From: Bacteroidetes bacterium UBA2664
Lineage (GTDB): Bacteria; Bacteroidota; Rhodothermia; Balneolales; Balneolaceae
DNA length: 47,452 nt
Assembly: GCA_002359315.1 (NCBI GenBank)
Contig: DEMS01000033.1
Location: forward strand, 1-47,452
Reading direction: 5' to 3'
The position numbers and the translations under genes are program-made. Numbering within the stretch: the stretch's first letter is position 1; each line of letters begins with the position of its first letter. Below the pieces are notes generated by a model. The model did not search any database and had not been told where the DNA came from. It worked only from the letters and a program-made list of their open reading frames with translations. Of this stretch, positions 34,412 to 43,318 are shown one piece after another.

Positions 34412-36199
34412 ATGAAAATCACAAGAACAAACATACTCATTTACGCTACTGTCCTTTTATTCGGTTTTATCATTGGATGGCTGTTTTTTGGAGGATCACA
34501 TGAGCAAGATAACCTTGCCACACATGATCATGAAATGACTACCGAAAATGGACAAGAAGTATGGACTTGTTCCATGCATCCTTCGGTACGAAGTGACCAA
34601 CCGGGCTCCTGCCCCATCTGCGGCATGGATCTGATACAGGTAACATCAGAAGAGAGTGAAGATGATTACAGCATGGTGATGACTGAAGCATCTATTCAAC
34701 TTGCCAATATCCAGACCACACCGGTGATCCGGGAAGTACCGCAGAAGGAAATTGTCCTTCCAGGTCGGGTTACATTAGATGAGCGGCGTATAAGCTATGT
34801 TACAACACATTTTGCAGGTCAGATTCACGATGTAAATATTGACTTCGTCGGTGCACCCATTCGGAGGGGTGAGGTGATGGCTACGATATATTCCCCTGAG
34901 GTGGTAACTGCACAACGGGAATTGATTGAAGCTTATCGAAACAGAGATCGAAATCCGGGAATGTATGAATCAGTAGTGAGAAAATTCGAATTCTGGAAAT
35001 TCTCTGATCAACAAATTCAACAGATTCTTGAGCGCGGGACTGTTCAAACAAATATGGAGATCCTCTCACCGGTTAATGGTTTTGTGATGAATCGAAATGT
35101 TGTGGATGATCAGCATGTGATTGAGGGTACTATTATTTATGAAGTAGGGAGTTTGGACCATCTCTGGGTTACATTGGATGCTTATGAAGAGGATATCGCA
35201 TGGATTTCGACAGGAGATGCGATCGAATTCAGCACCCGCTCCAATCCGGGCCACATTTACGAAACTGTCGTGGATTATATTGATCCAACATTCAACCCTG
35301 AAAAGCGAACAATTCGAATTCGCGCTAACATTGAAAACAACGAAAGCCATTTGCGTCCCGATATGCTGGTGACCGGTACCCTGACGGCCGTTCAGGACGA
35401 AGAAAAACTAATGGTTCCATCATCATCGGTTCTCTGGACCGGGCCGCGTTCGTTGGTATATGTAAAAGACAACACTGCCGATACACCGCGCTTTATCGTG
35501 CGTGAAGTGGATCTGGGTGTGAAATCGGGCGACTACTATGTGATTGAAAGTGGCCTCGAAGAAGGTGAGGAAGTGGTGTTTAACGGTGCATTTCGTGTAG
35601 ATAGTGAGTTTCAGCTTGCGGATCGTTTCAGCATGATGAATCGGCAGCCCGGAACCAACGCAGTGCCAATGGGACACCAGCATGGCGATGTGGAAATGAG
35701 TGAAACCGCAGAACAATCCACAGAACAATCCATCGAACGGTACAGTGATGTCCCCGAGCAATTTCGGTCACAACTTACGGAAGCCATTCAAATCTACTTA
35801 GAAGGAAAAGATGCTCTTGTAGAGTCCGACCTGGAAAATTCAAAACAACACTTTTTATCCTTTGCATCAAAACTGGAAGAGATCGGCATCCATGGATTGT
35901 CCGGAAATGGGCATATGGCCTGGATGGAGAGTTATGAAAGGTTAATGGAACAAGCCGGAAGGATCACTGCAACGGATGACATCGAAGAAGCCCGTGATGC
36001 TTTTCGCCGGTTGTCCGATGAGCTGATCAATGCAGTACAGCTCTTTGGCATTGACGGTGTCGTATATCACCAATACTGCCCGATGGCTTTTGGAAATGAA
36101 GGTGCAAACTGGCTTAGCAATGAAGAACAGATTCAAAATCCCTATTTACCGGAAACCATGCTGACATGCGGTGAAGTGATCGAAAGGATAGAACTTTAA
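34412..36199 (+). CDS. CusB-type adaptor with HMBD and DUF3347 domains
   Basis: A 595-residue adaptor anchored by one N-terminal TM (residues about 8-27). A heavy-metal-binding domain sits at about 51-75 (WTCSMHP, then SCPICGMDL: Cys53, His56, Cys67, Cys70, Met72). The membrane-fusion core follows (VTTHFAGQIHDVNIDFVGAPI, EILSPVNGFVMNRNVVDDQHVI, LDHLWVTLDAYEEDIAWI), close to CusB. The C-terminal 150 residues, from about 447, are a DUF3347 domain with YHQYCPMAFGNEGANWLS (Cys556) and MLTCGEV, a copper-binding module also found free. It is 62 nt after the outer-membrane factor gene. With cusA and the cusC-like gene it forms a complete copper/silver exporter; the added domains probably load metal. 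Confidence 0.93.
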   Translation: MKITRTNILIYATVLLFGFIIGWLFFGGSHEQDNLATHDHEMTTENGQEVWTCSMHPSVRSDQPGSCPICGMDLIQVTSEESEDDYSMVMTEASIQLANIQTTPVIREVPQKEIVLPGRVTLDERRISYVTTHFAGQIHDVNIDFVGAPIRRGEVMATIYSPEVVTAQRELIEAYRNRDRNPGMYESVVRKFEFWKFSDQQIQQILERGTVQTNMEILSPVNGFVMNRNVVDDQHVIEGTIIYEVGSLDHLWVTLDAYEEDIAWISTGDAIEFSTRSNPGHIYETVVDYIDPTFNPEKRTIRIRANIENNESHLRPDMLVTGTLTAVQDEEKLMVPSSSVLWTGPRSLVYVKDNTADTPRFIVREVDLGVKSGDYYVIESGLEEGEEVVFNGAFRVDSEFQLADRFSMMNRQPGTNAVPMGHQHGDVEMSETAEQSTEQSIERYSDVPEQFRSQLTEAIQIYLEGKDALVESDLENSKQHFLSFASKLEEIGIHGLSGNGHMAWMESYERLMEQAGRITATDDIEEARDAFRRLSDELINAVQLFGIDGVVYHQYCPMAFGNEGANWLSNEEQIQNPYLPETMLTCGEVIERIEL

Positions 36200-36218
36200 T
36201 ACCACGTTAACTTTACAG

Positions 36219-36410
36219 ATGATGATTACACTCAAATCCGAAATTACTTGTCCAGAATGTAACTTTACCTCAACTGAAACCATGCCCACGAATGCATGTC
36301 AATTTTTTTGGACATGTAAACAGTGTTGTAAAAACATACGGCCAAAGGAAGGTGATTGCTGTGTTTTTTGCAGCTATGGCACCGTGCCATGTCCCCCGAT
36401 GCAATCGTAA
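36219..36410 (+). CDS. GDCCxC metal-resistance small protein
   Basis: A 63-residue protein with ten cysteines: a CPEC pair near the start, Cys27, CKQCC at 33-37, GDCCVFC at 45-51 and PC at 58. This is the GDCCVxC family, some members of which are selenoproteins with Sec in the CC pair. Here both positions are ordinary cysteine codons (TGC, TGT). The family sits in mercury and copper resistance loci and probably traps soft metals in the cytoplasm. It is 19 nt after the CusB gene and thus in the same transcript. A second ATG three bases downstream is an alternative start. Confidence 0.85.
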   Translation: MMITLKSEITCPECNFTSTETMPTNACQFFWTCKQCCKNIRPKEGDCCVFCSYGTVPCPPMQS

Positions 36411-36443
36411 AGCTGTTCAACAAATAACCATAACTCATAAACT

Positions 36444-37499
36444 ATGCTTCCAGACTGGATCCCAAACATACACCCTCTCATAGTTCACTTCCCCATCGCA
36501 CTGCTCGTGATCGCCGTACTGTTTGATCTTTCACGACTATGGTTCAAAAATCATGACTGGTTACACAATACAGTTCTAGCACTCTATACCACAGGAACTG
36601 TTGGGCTATTTGCTGCATTTTTTTCCGGCCGTCAGGCTGTAAAAACGGTTTCTGTAACCGGTGATGCCGTACCGGTAGTTACAACTCATGAAGACTTTGC
36701 ACTCTACACATTGATCTTTTTTTCTCTTTTTACATTGATGCGGCTATGGTCATGGTGGAAAAAACTTGAAAAAAGCTGGATTCGGCCGGCTCTCATTTTA
36801 CCGGCTCTGATCGGTGTCGGTATGCTATGGTATACCGGTGAATTAGGCTCCAAACTGGTATATAAACATGGGGTGGGGGTAAGTGAAATTGACCGGCTAC
36901 ACAAGCAGATAGAAGAGCAGGCGCAGAAACTGGCAGAATTCAGGAAAGAGTCGGGCCCTGAAATACGCGATGATGGTTCATGGATTTGGAGAATAAGTGC
37001 CGGTGCAGACCAGGTTCTTTCGGAATCTTTTATAATTGATGGCGAGGAAGACATAAACGCTACTGTTGCGCTTGAAGATGGGCGGCCGCACCTTGAAATT
37101 ACTGCGCAAGATGATTTAGTTTTTCTATATACCGGCGGTGATTTAAATACCGTTGAAGGGCGGGTTGAGGTCAATTTCATCAATTTCACCGGCGAATTTC
37201 TTCTGATTCACCATTACTCAAACAGAGAGAATTATCAGTACATCCGAATCTCCGGTTCGGAACTTCAACAAGGACAGGTTCTAAATGGTTCAGATAACGT
37301 ACTTGGTACCGGTGTAATTGAAACCAATGGGTGGAATACATTCAGGATAACTGCTTCCGGCCAACATTATTACGGATATCAAAATGAAAATACGATTCTA
37401 CATACCCATAATGATGCGCTGGACGAAGGTAAAACCGGTTTTGCTTTTTCCGGATCCGGACAGATCAGGTTGCGACTTGTTGAATTTAGCACATTTTAA
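36444..37499 (+). CDS. DUF2231 membrane protein with LamG-like C-terminal domain
   Basis: A 351-residue fusion. Residues about 1-150 are a DUF2231 membrane domain with four hydrophobic segments and the opening NIHPLIVHFPIAL, whose histidines suggest heme or metal binding. A coiled coil (HKQIEEQAQKLAEF) then links to a strand-rich domain of about 180 residues (DLNTVEGRVEVNFINFTGEFLLIHHYS, GWNTFRITASGQHYYGY), resembling LamG or 3-keto-disaccharide hydrolase-type beta-sandwiches. DUF2231 proteins are common next to copper genes. The fused sandwich is not usual for them. The gene follows GDCCxC by 33 nt and precedes the CopB ATPase. Confidence 0.75.
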   Translation: MLPDWIPNIHPLIVHFPIALLVIAVLFDLSRLWFKNHDWLHNTVLALYTTGTVGLFAAFFSGRQAVKTVSVTGDAVPVVTTHEDFALYTLIFFSLFTLMRLWSWWKKLEKSWIRPALILPALIGVGMLWYTGELGSKLVYKHGVGVSEIDRLHKQIEEQAQKLAEFRKESGPEIRDDGSWIWRISAGADQVLSESFIIDGEEDINATVALEDGRPHLEITAQDDLVFLYTGGDLNTVEGRVEVNFINFTGEFLLIHHYSNRENYQYIRISGSELQQGQVLNGSDNVLGTGVIETNGWNTFRITASGQHYYGYQNENTILHTHNDALDEGKTGFAFSGSGQIRLRLVEFSTF

Positions 37500-37600
37500 T
37501 CCAAATAAATTACACATGAAATTGTTTTATCAATAACGCAAAAGCCATTGCTATGTAATAATTTCTAGGATAAGCAGGTAAATCAAAACGGGATAGAGAT

Positions 37601-39739
37601 ATGGAATCAGATCACAATCATACCGAGCATTCGGAACAAAAAAAGAATGGTAATCACAACGACCACTCCGGCCATTCGGACCATTCAGAGCATTCGGACC
37701 ATTCAGAGCATTCAGAGCATTCAGAGCATTCAGAGCATAAAAAGAAGAATAAACACGAGAAACACTCAAGCCACTCTCACCACGACCATCATAAGATGAT
37801 GGTGCAGGATTTTAAATTCCGCTTTTGGTGGGTGTTAGCACTTACGATTCCGATTCTGGCCCTCTCCCCGATGATCCAGGAATTCCTTGGAGTGGATTGG
37901 CAATTTACAGCCGACACCTGGATATTGACTGCCCTTTCAACCGTCGTCTTTTTCTTTGGCGGCTGGCCATTTTTGACCGGACTTGTTGATGAGCTCAAGA
38001 AAAAGCAACCCGGTATGATGACCCTAATCGGCCTGGCAATCTCTGTCGCTTATATCTATAGCCTGTTTGTTGTATTCGGACTTGAAGGGCATTTGCTGTT
38101 TTGGGAGCTGTCCACGCTTGTGGGTATCATGTTGATGGGTCACTGGATCGAGATGCGTTCGGTGATGAGTGCATCCGCTGCTCTGGAAAAACTGGCAGAA
38201 TTACTGCCCGGTGAAGCTCACCGTGTAAATGAGGATGGCAGCACCGAAGATGTTCCGGTGGAGGAATTACAGATAGGAGACCACATCCTGATTAAACCGG
38301 GAGAGAAAATTCCGGCTGATGGGATTGTCATTGAAGGCAAGACTAACGTCAACGAGGCAATGCTTACCGGAGAATCCTTACCGGTTGAAAAAGGAACAGA
38401 TGATGAAGTGATTGGTGGTTCGATCAATGAAGAGGGATCCATTAAAGTGAAAATTCACAAGACGGGAGATGAATCATTCCTTTCACAGGTGATCAACCTG
38501 GTACGACAGGCACAGGATAGCAAATCACGTACACAGGATCTGGCCAATCGCGCTGCTTTCTGGCTGACCATCGTAGCTATTTCCGCCGGTCTGATTACAT
38601 TCTTTGCATGGACTCTCTTTACAGGACAAGATCTTAGTTATGCCATTAACCGGACTGTAACCGTAATGGTCATTGCCTGTCCACATGCACTTGGTTTGGC
38701 TATTCCTCTGGTTGTAGCTGTTTCCACTTCTTTGGCTGCTACTAACGGGTTTTTGATCCGTAACCGAACAGCTTTTGAAGAAGCCCGGAATCTGGGTGCT
38801 GTTATTTTTGACAAAACAGGAACTTTAACTGAAGGCACATTCACCGTTACCGACATACTGAACTTTAAAGAACAGATTAGTGATGAGGAGCTTTTGAACT
38901 ATGCAGCTGCAGTTGAGGGCAACTCCGAACATCCGATTGCCCGAGGCATCGTAGAAAAAGCCGGTGAATCCTGGAAAGTGGAACACTTCAATTCAATCAC
39001 CGGAAAAGGTGTGGAAGGAAAAGTGAAAGGTAAATCGGTGAAAGTTGTCAGTCCGGGCTATATCCGGGATGAAAATATGGAGTATCCACAGAAACAGGTG
39101 GAAGAGATCTCCTCGCAGGGAAAAACGGTTGTTTTTGTGATCCTTGATGGAGAACTGCATGGAGCTGTTGCACTCGGTGACAAGATACGACCGGAGTCTA
39201 GAGAAGCCATTGAACGACTACACAAAATGGATATACAGTGCGTGATGCTAACCGGTGACAATCGTCAGACCGCTAAGTATGTCGCCAAGGAACTGGGCAT
39301 TGATCAGGTATTTGCTGAGGTTCTTCCGGATGAAAAAGCAGAAAAAGTAAAAGAAGTACAGAAGCAAGGAATGAAAGTAGCGATGACCGGTGACGGTGTG
39401 AATGACGCCCCGGCACTTGCCACCGCAGATGTGGGAATTGCAATAGGTGCCGGTTCGGATGTGGCTGTCGAAACCGGAGATATCGTTCTGGTACGGGATA
39501 ATCCAATGGATGTAGCCCATGTTATTCAACTTTCCAAAGCAACGTATAGTAAGATGGTACAAAATCTGTTTTGGGCCACCGGATATAACGTTATTGCTAT
39601 TCCATTAGCTGCCGGGGTACTATTTGCCTGGGGCATTATACTGAGTCCTGCTATGGGTGCCGTTTTGATGTCGCTGAGTACGGTAATCGTTGCCATCAAC
39701 GCACGCTTTTTGAAGATGGAGAAAGATAGTAGCGAATAG
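37601..39739 (+). CDS. copB: CopB-type copper ATPase (P1B-3, CPH motif)
   Basis: A 712-residue P-type ATPase. The TM6 motif is CPH (Cys360-Pro361-His362), marking subgroup P1B-3 (CopB), exporters of Cu(II)/Cu(I) or silver. Phosphorylation site DKTGT is at Asp404, the actuator TGES is in MLTGESLPVEK, HP motif is EHPIARGI, and hinge GDGVNDAPAL is present. Instead of HMA domains the N-terminal 65 residues are a His/Ser/Glu/Asp-rich tail with repeated HSE/HSD triplets, expected to bind several copper ions. It starts 101 nt after the DUF2231 gene and ends the copper block with the DUF302 gene. Length is typical of CopB. Confidence 0.93.
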   Translation: MESDHNHTEHSEQKKNGNHNDHSGHSDHSEHSDHSEHSEHSEHSEHKKKNKHEKHSSHSHHDHHKMMVQDFKFRFWWVLALTIPILALSPMIQEFLGVDWQFTADTWILTALSTVVFFFGGWPFLTGLVDELKKKQPGMMTLIGLAISVAYIYSLFVVFGLEGHLLFWELSTLVGIMLMGHWIEMRSVMSASAALEKLAELLPGEAHRVNEDGSTEDVPVEELQIGDHILIKPGEKIPADGIVIEGKTNVNEAMLTGESLPVEKGTDDEVIGGSINEEGSIKVKIHKTGDESFLSQVINLVRQAQDSKSRTQDLANRAAFWLTIVAISAGLITFFAWTLFTGQDLSYAINRTVTVMVIACPHALGLAIPLVVAVSTSLAATNGFLIRNRTAFEEARNLGAVIFDKTGTLTEGTFTVTDILNFKEQISDEELLNYAAAVEGNSEHPIARGIVEKAGESWKVEHFNSITGKGVEGKVKGKSVKVVSPGYIRDENMEYPQKQVEEISSQGKTVVFVILDGELHGAVALGDKIRPESREAIERLHKMDIQCVMLTGDNRQTAKYVAKELGIDQVFAEVLPDEKAEKVKEVQKQGMKVAMTGDGVNDAPALATADVGIAIGAGSDVAVETGDIVLVRDNPMDVAHVIQLSKATYSKMVQNLFWATGYNVIAIPLAAGVLFAWGIILSPAMGAVLMSLSTVIVAINARFLKMEKDSSE
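37661..37738 (+). repeat. 9-bp tandem repeat encoding HSD/HSE
   Basis: About eight 9-bp units of the type GA[C/G]CATTC[A/G], in frame with the CopB gene, encoding the His-rich tail. The last four units are identical at the DNA level, so copy number could change by slippage without breaking the frame. Confidence 0.8.
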
Positions 39740-39850
39740 AAAATATTATCTATTGAGACATACTCTTACGAAACAAATCAAACCAGTAATCACGTGAAGG
39801 GAGTAATAAAAGTCACTGGAGTTAATTAAGAATACCAAAAAAACAAAATT

Positions 39851-40237
39851 ATGAGTTACTACATATCAACAAAATTCAACGGAACCTTTGATGAAGCCAT
39901 CGAAAAAACAACTGCAGAATTAAAAAAAGAGGGCTTCGGAATACTGACTGAAATCGATGTTACAGAAACCCTAAAGAAAAAACTGGATGTCGACTTTAAG
40001 AAATACAGAATTCTGGGCGCATGTAATCCCGGCTTTGCACATCAGGCTCTTTTAAAAGAAGATAAGATCGGAACCATGTTACCTTGCAATGTCATTGTTG
40101 AAGAACATGAAAACGGCGACGTCGAAGTATCTGCAGTAAACCCGATGGCATCCATGCAGGCCGTTGAAAATGAGGGATTAGGAGAAATCGCAAATCAGGT
40201 TCGCGACCGTCTTGAAAAAGTAATTCAAAACTTATAA
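39851..40237 (+). CDS. DUF302 protein
   Basis: A 128-residue cytoplasmic protein matching DUF302: YYISTKFNGTFDEAIEKTTAELKKEGFGILTEIDV at the start, then YRILGACNPGFAHQAL and IGTMLPCNVIVEE, the conserved core. The two cysteines (in GACNP and LPCNV) and the compact alpha/beta fold are typical. DUF302 proteins occur with thiosulfate, metal and redox genes; no biochemical role is established. It is 111 nt after the CopB ATPase gene and ends at a strong bidirectional terminator. Confidence 0.9.
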   Translation: MSYYISTKFNGTFDEAIEKTTAELKKEGFGILTEIDVTETLKKKLDVDFKKYRILGACNPGFAHQALLKEDKIGTMLPCNVIVEEHENGDVEVSAVNPMASMQAVENEGLGEIANQVRDRLEKVIQNL

Positions 40238-40356
40238 AATATATTCACAAGACATATATTGTTTCGTGAAAGTTATTTAGGTGAAACCCAAAATTTAAAA
40301 TTGGAAGTATCAGAATTTACTTACTTGTTGGAGATTTGTTAACTCAACAAATAAAA

Positions 40357-40384
40357 AAGACCCGGTGATTTCTCACCGGGTCTT
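40357..40384. terminator. Bidirectional rho-independent terminator
   Basis: 12-bp perfect stem: AAGACCCGGTGA (40357-40368) and TCACCGGGTCTT (40373-40384), 4-nt loop TTTC, with an A-run before it and TTATTGTTT after it. It serves the DUF302 gene from the left and the dodecin gene from the right. Confidence 0.85.
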
Positions 40385-40423
40385 ATTGTTTAAGCTTGTT
40401 ATTTTGAATTCGAAGAGTCTCTA

Positions 40424-40624
40424 CTAGTTCACAGTAAACGAAACTTTGGCATTTATGCCATATGACGTAATTTTATTATTTTCAACATTAGCATTCATCT
40501 CTTTCACATAGATGGATTGAATGTTGTTTACTGATTTTGATGCTTCCTTGAGAGCATTTTTTGTTGCATCATCAAAACTCTTCTCTGAGCTTGCGATTAC
40601 TTCTATTACTTTAACTACTGACAT
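40424..40624 (-). CDS. Dodecin
   Basis: A 66-residue flavin-storage protein that assembles into dodecamers. The frame is open to 40690, but the ATG at 40624 is preceded by AGAGAGA and begins the canonical MSVVKVIEVIASSEKSF start. The rest (DDATKNALKEASKSVNNIQSIYVKEM, ITSYGINAKVSFTVN) fits the dodecin fold of one helix wrapped by a three-stranded sheet. It is followed by the bidirectional terminator and preceded by a small exported protein on the same strand. Confidence 0.9.
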   Translation of the reverse strand: MSVVKVIEVIASSEKSFDDATKNALKEASKSVNNIQSIYVKEMNANVENNKITSYGINAKVSFTVN

Positions 40625-40699
40625 TTTCTCTCTTATTTTAGTTAAGATTACTATGCTGTAGTTATCTAACAAATCCTCAGGTATCAGCATTCAAAAAAA

Positions 40700-41092
40700 T
40701 TATTCTACTACTCGATCCGCAGTGGCATTGAACATACCCATGAGTGAACCGGTCATGCTGTTTTCATCCACTATTTTGAAATCAACGTTGATATAGTGTC
40801 CTTCGGCCGTCCAGTAAAAAGTGATCGAATCTTCTCTCTCAACGATGGACTCTATCTCCGCTACATCATCGTTATACTCATTTGTAATTTCACCCTTCAG
40901 CTTTCCATCTTCACGGGTAAGATGAAAGATCATTGAAACGTCCCCACTGGGTGTGCCCATCAGCATCACTTCCCAATTGTCCGCGAAATAATCCACATCA
41001 GACGCGGTGTCCCCCTGTGCCATGATATTGGCTGAAAAAATAGTCCCAAGCATTAAAATTAATGCACCCATCACAATTCCTGTTTTTTTCAT
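40700..41092 (-). CDS. Small exported beta-rich protein
   Basis: A 130-residue protein with signal peptide (residues 1-26 ending in IMAQ). The mature 104 residues alternate strands (WEVMLMGTPSGDVSMIFHLTREDGKLKGEI, EDSITFYWTAEGHYINVDFKI, SMTGSLMGMFNATADR) in the way of small lipocalin-like or calycin barrels. I recognise no named family. It is divergent from an NrtR-like regulator, and the 166-nt gap holds a near-perfect operator-like palindrome close to this start. That makes it a probable target of the regulator, together with dodecin 75 nt downstream. Confidence 0.7.
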   Translation of the reverse strand: MKKTGIVMGALILMLGTIFSANIMAQGDTASDVDYFADNWEVMLMGTPSGDVSMIFHLTREDGKLKGEITNEYNDDVAEIESIVEREDSITFYWTAEGHYINVDFKIVDENSMTGSLMGMFNATADRVVE

Positions 41093-41130
41093 GTCGTCTT
41101 CTTTTTTTTGATTTTATGGTATTTATACTC

Positions 41131-41153
41131 TATTGTATCAATGTGATACAATA
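41131..41153. promoter_or_regulatory. 23-bp palindromic operator candidate
   Basis: TATTGTATCA (41131-41140), spacer ATG, TGATACAATA (41144-41153): two perfect 10-bp arms. It begins 39 bp from the exported-protein start and lies 105 bp from the Nudix regulator start. Size and symmetry are right for a dimeric winged-helix regulator such as the neighbouring NrtR-like protein. Confidence 0.7.
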
Positions 41154-41258
41154 TAAATTTATTTCTTATAAATCAATATATTTCAGATGGCTTGATCGGA
41201 ACGAGTTCCATTTTCACCATTTGATGATAGTTATACTGAACCGGGAATTGTAAAACCG

Positions 41259-42029
41259 ATGACAACGACAGAAACTTTTCACATTCCAATACCCGTCCAT
41301 GTGGATGAAACCATGATGAAAGAGCACTTTCTGACGGATGTTTCTATCAATAGTGTCCTGTTTAGTTATCATGATGAGAAACTTCATGTTTTGCTGCTGC
41401 GTCTCACAACGTCTGACCATTTTATGCTTCCGGGTGGGTTCATCAAAAAAGAAGAAGATGTAGATGAAGCGGCAATACGCAATCTGGAAGAGATGACCGG
41501 ATTGGATCAGATCTATTTACAGCAGTTCTATGTTGCCGGCAATGCCGGACGTACCTGCGACCCCAATGCACTGGATGCATTTAAAAAATTCGGGCTGCAA
41601 AAAATTGAACAGTGGCTTACCGATCGAAAAGTATCCGTCTGTTATTATGCGCTTGTGAACAGTCCGGAACTTCAATTGAAAGTCAATGAAGCCATTATTT
41701 GTGAAATCAAATGGACACCTGTTGAGGAACTTCCGCCGCTTCTTTTCGACCATCAAATGGTCATCGATAAGGCGATCCGACGCTTACAATTGGATATGGA
41801 CCGAAAAGTAATATCCACGTATCTGTTGAATGAAACGTTTACCATGCCGGAACTGCAGAAACTGTATGAGGCTGTTTATCAGGAAAAGCTGACCCGAAGT
41901 AATTTCCAGCGCAGAATGCTGAACCTGGATATTCTGGAAAGGCTCGGGAAACGGCACGACGGCGGCTCTCACCGGGCACCTTATCTCTATCGGTTTAACC
42001 CTTCTAAGATTGAGATGGTGTTAAATTAA
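41259..42029 (+). CDS. NrtR-like Nudix-domain transcriptional regulator
   Basis: A 256-residue protein with a Nudix domain (about 25-165) and a C-terminal winged helix (about 185-245, TMPELQKLYEAVYQEKLTRSNFQRRMLNLDILERLG). The Nudix box at 60-82 reads GFIKKEEDVDEAAIRNLEEMTGLD: the glycine and part of the RE..EE motif remain, but the second acidic residue is Met, so hydrolysis is probably lost and the domain senses a nucleotide such as an ADP-ribose derivative. NrtR family members repress NAD or sugar genes. Its own upstream region and the divergent gene share a 23-bp palindrome. The stop overlaps the next gene (TAATG), so it is coupled to the YdjM-like gene. Confidence 0.85.
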   Translation: MTTTETFHIPIPVHVDETMMKEHFLTDVSINSVLFSYHDEKLHVLLLRLTTSDHFMLPGGFIKKEEDVDEAAIRNLEEMTGLDQIYLQQFYVAGNAGRTCDPNALDAFKKFGLQKIEQWLTDRKVSVCYYALVNSPELQLKVNEAIICEIKWTPVEELPPLLFDHQMVIDKAIRRLQLDMDRKVISTYLLNETFTMPELQKLYEAVYQEKLTRSNFQRRMLNLDILERLGKRHDGGSHRAPYLYRFNPSKIEMVLN

Positions 42030-43159
42030 TGGACCCACTTGCACACACACTCTTCGGAGCGACCCTGGCCGAAGCCGGGCTCAAACATAAAACAGCACTG
42101 GCAACGGCGACCTTGATTATTGGGGCAAACGCCCCTGATATCGACGCCTTGGCCATGCTGGTCAGCTCCGATTTTGCACTTTGGTTTCGCAGGGGGTGGA
42201 CTCACGGCATCCTTGCACTTTTCATCTGGCCTTTTTTGCTAACCGGCCTCATGCTTGGTATCGACCGTTTGATTCAAAAACGAAAACAGCACCGCAACCA
42301 ATCAATCCAAAGCCCACCGATGCAACCTCTGATGCTTCTCGGTATCGCATTTCTGGGAGTCTGGAGCCATCCGCTTCTTGACTTGCTGAACACCTACGGC
42401 ATCCGGCTGCTCATGCCCTTCAGTCAAACCTGGTTCTATGGAGATACCCTGTTTATTATTGACCCGTGGTTCTGGCTTCTCGCCGGCTCGGGAGTGGTGC
42501 TGGCGAGATCCAAATCGTGGGCCGGTATCGGCGGTTGGATCTTGCTCGGAACGGTTGCCACAGCCCTGATAACCACAGCAGAAATTGTCCCGACAGCAAT
42601 GAAAGCAATCTGGCTGACCGGCATCAGTGCGATTGTCATCGTCCGATGGTCGGGACGTCATCGCAATGCCACCCGGCCCATTGCAATCACACTTCTCTCC
42701 ATCCTCTTTCTCTATATAGCAGTCATGATCACCGGATCAAAATTAACAGCATCCCATGCCCGCACTCAGCTCTATGAAAAGGGTGCTGAAATCATGGAGG
42801 TGATGGCAAACCCGCTTCCTGCGCGGATATTTCTCCGAACCGGTATTGCCGCTTCAGACACCCATTATTACAGGTTCAGAATGAATTGGCTGCTCCCGGA
42901 AAGTTTTGAGCTCACCGGGGATCCGATTCCGATCGAAGATCCGAACCCGGTCGCAGAGGCAGCCCTGAACTCTCCGGATATCCGTGGCCTGCTCAATTGG
43001 ATTCGCTTCCCGGCATATGAAGTGCGCCGGCTGGACGATGGGTGGAGTGTGATCATCCGGGATCTGAGGTACGTTCATCCTCAACAGGAAACCGCAGTGG
43101 GTATTGGGATCGCTGTAGTGGAACTGGATGAAGAGTTAATGGTAAGAAGTGTGCAATAA
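42029..43159 (+). CDS. YdjM-like membrane metal-dependent hydrolase (DUF457)
   Basis: A 376-residue membrane protein with several TM segments and the DUF457 (YdjM/LexA-binding) signatures: MDPLAHTLFGA, GANAPDIDAL, RRGWTHGIL and GVWSHPLLDLLNTYGIRLLMPF, which supply His and Asp residues for a metal site at the membrane. It begins within the stop of the Nudix regulator (TAATG), so its translation is coupled. DUF457 proteins are called metal-dependent hydrolases but the substrate is unproven. The C-terminal half (about 240-376) is a soluble, probably periplasmic region. Confidence 0.85.
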   Translation: MDPLAHTLFGATLAEAGLKHKTALATATLIIGANAPDIDALAMLVSSDFALWFRRGWTHGILALFIWPFLLTGLMLGIDRLIQKRKQHRNQSIQSPPMQPLMLLGIAFLGVWSHPLLDLLNTYGIRLLMPFSQTWFYGDTLFIIDPWFWLLAGSGVVLARSKSWAGIGGWILLGTVATALITTAEIVPTAMKAIWLTGISAIVIVRWSGRHRNATRPIAITLLSILFLYIAVMITGSKLTASHARTQLYEKGAEIMEVMANPLPARIFLRTGIAASDTHYYRFRMNWLLPESFELTGDPIPIEDPNPVAEAALNSPDIRGLLNWIRFPAYEVRRLDDGWSVIIRDLRYVHPQQETAVGIGIAVVELDEELMVRSVQ

Positions 43160-43318
43160 AGATAATAAAAACCTCTGCAGCCGCCTTTTTCAACAGTCGT
43201 ATTTAAAAGTTATTCATCTCCGCTTGTGTACGCGGTACCGGTTGAATTCCAGTATGATTTAACCCTTCAAAATGTTTACTTACATGTAGGAATACATCAT
43301 CAAATGGAATTAAATAAT

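Noticed and set aside
36219..36410. GDCCxC protein as a selenoprotein
   Set aside because: Both residues of the CC pair are encoded by TGC and TGT, with no in-frame TGA.
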